Assembly (NCBI RefSeq): GCF_007997285.1
Contig: NZ_VORX01000003.1
Span: forward strand, 496,001-560,000
DNA length: 64,000 nucleotides
From: Gelidibacter salicanalis
Lineage (GTDB): Bacteria > Bacteroidota > Bacteroidia > Flavobacteriales > Flavobacteriaceae
Reading direction: 5' to 3'
Under the pieces are notes generated by a model, which was given only the letters and a program-made list of their open reading frames with translations, did not search any database and was not told where the DNA came from. The position numbers and the translations under genes are program-made. Numbering within the stretch: position 1 is the stretch's first letter; each line of letters begins with the position of its first letter. This document shows, one piece after another, positions 63,919-64,000 of the stretch.

Positions 63919-64000
63919 TCTCAAAATGCTATCAAAAAAGTTGGCATATTGGCAATTCGCCTCATTTTTTAGAATTACATATCCTTTGAATAAATTGCCG

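Larger units (their letters stand above)
40403..64000. mobile_element. probable integrative element inserted at tRNA-Asn, right end beyond the window
   Basis: Starting at the tRNA-Asn 3' end, the window changes from conserved housekeeping genes to a tyrosine recombinase, a RecA/Sak4-like ATPase, DUF3871, an SF3 primase-helicase, a homing-type endonuclease and a type I R-M island. I saw no second copy of the tRNA 3' end (GGTTCGAGCCCAAGAGGAGG) before 64000, so the far attachment site is either outside the window or lost. No conjugation genes (tra, relaxase, VirD4) are visible. The boundary at the tRNA is the expected one; the extent is inferred. Confidence 0.65.

Noticed and set aside
40385-64000. 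Right attachment site within the window
   Set aside because: I looked for a second copy of the tRNA-Asn 3' end and found none by eye; not claimed.

Overview
The window comes from the chromosome of a member of the Bacteroidota, most likely a marine or soil Flavobacteriaceae. The evidence is a SusC/SusD pair, an S46 dipeptidyl-peptidase, an M1 peptidase with a type IX secretion C-terminal domain, promoter-like TTTG-N17-19-TAnnTTTG sequences, weak Shine-Dalgarno sites and AT-rich DNA. No species can be named from sequence alone.

Positions 1-40402 are a core-type backbone. In order they hold: an AraC regulator (5' end cut off), hemH, a MATE exporter and hemJ; an NtrY-like histidine kinase; enoyl-CoA hydratase; an S46 peptidase; a PA0069-type radical SAM protein and an HD hydrolase; a decayed repeat region (10.8-12.2 kb) around a frameshifted GxxExxY gene; acyl-ACP desaturase and PlsC; bacilliredoxin; a TerB-DnaJ protein; a peptide and cell-wall cluster (dipeptide epimerase, AOS-like PLP enzyme, SusC/SusD, PBP4-type DacB, M14 carboxypeptidase, amidase); a TroA-type metal ABC importer divergent from a DtxR/MntR regulator with a palindromic site between them; feoA, feoB and a 46-residue Cys-ended Feo-associated peptide; SCO; the M1 peptidase; rseP; and tRNA-Asn.

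Directly after tRNA-Asn(GTT) comes a tyrosine recombinase, and from there to the end of the window the DNA is accessory in character. I read this as an integrative element whose far end is not in the window. Its first half carries cargo (a lipoprotein, an NTF2-like protein) and replication or maintenance genes: a frameshifted RecA/Sak4-like ATPase, DUF3871, an RteC-like protein, and an SF3 primase-helicase preceded by a large nested hairpin and followed by an overlapping GIY-YIG/NUMOD endonuclease.

The second half (49.8-63.9 kb) looks like a defence island built around a type I restriction-modification system. It holds a WYL regulator, hsdM, hsdS, two small proteins, an AlbA_2/Schlafen-like ATPase, a second GIY-YIG nuclease and hsdR with an N-terminal DUF4145 domain. 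Between the WYL gene and hsdM sits the most unusual feature of the window. An 833-residue protein joins an N6-adenine methylase, an HsdS-like recognition half and a C-terminal histidine-kinase-like ATPase. One base after it comes a response-regulator-like protein with an unrecognised 200-residue output region. A DNA-recognising methylase wired to a two-component relay inside a type I R-M locus is the best candidate here for an undescribed system. A shared CACAYATT-type motif upstream of four genes of the island hints at common control, possibly by the WYL protein.
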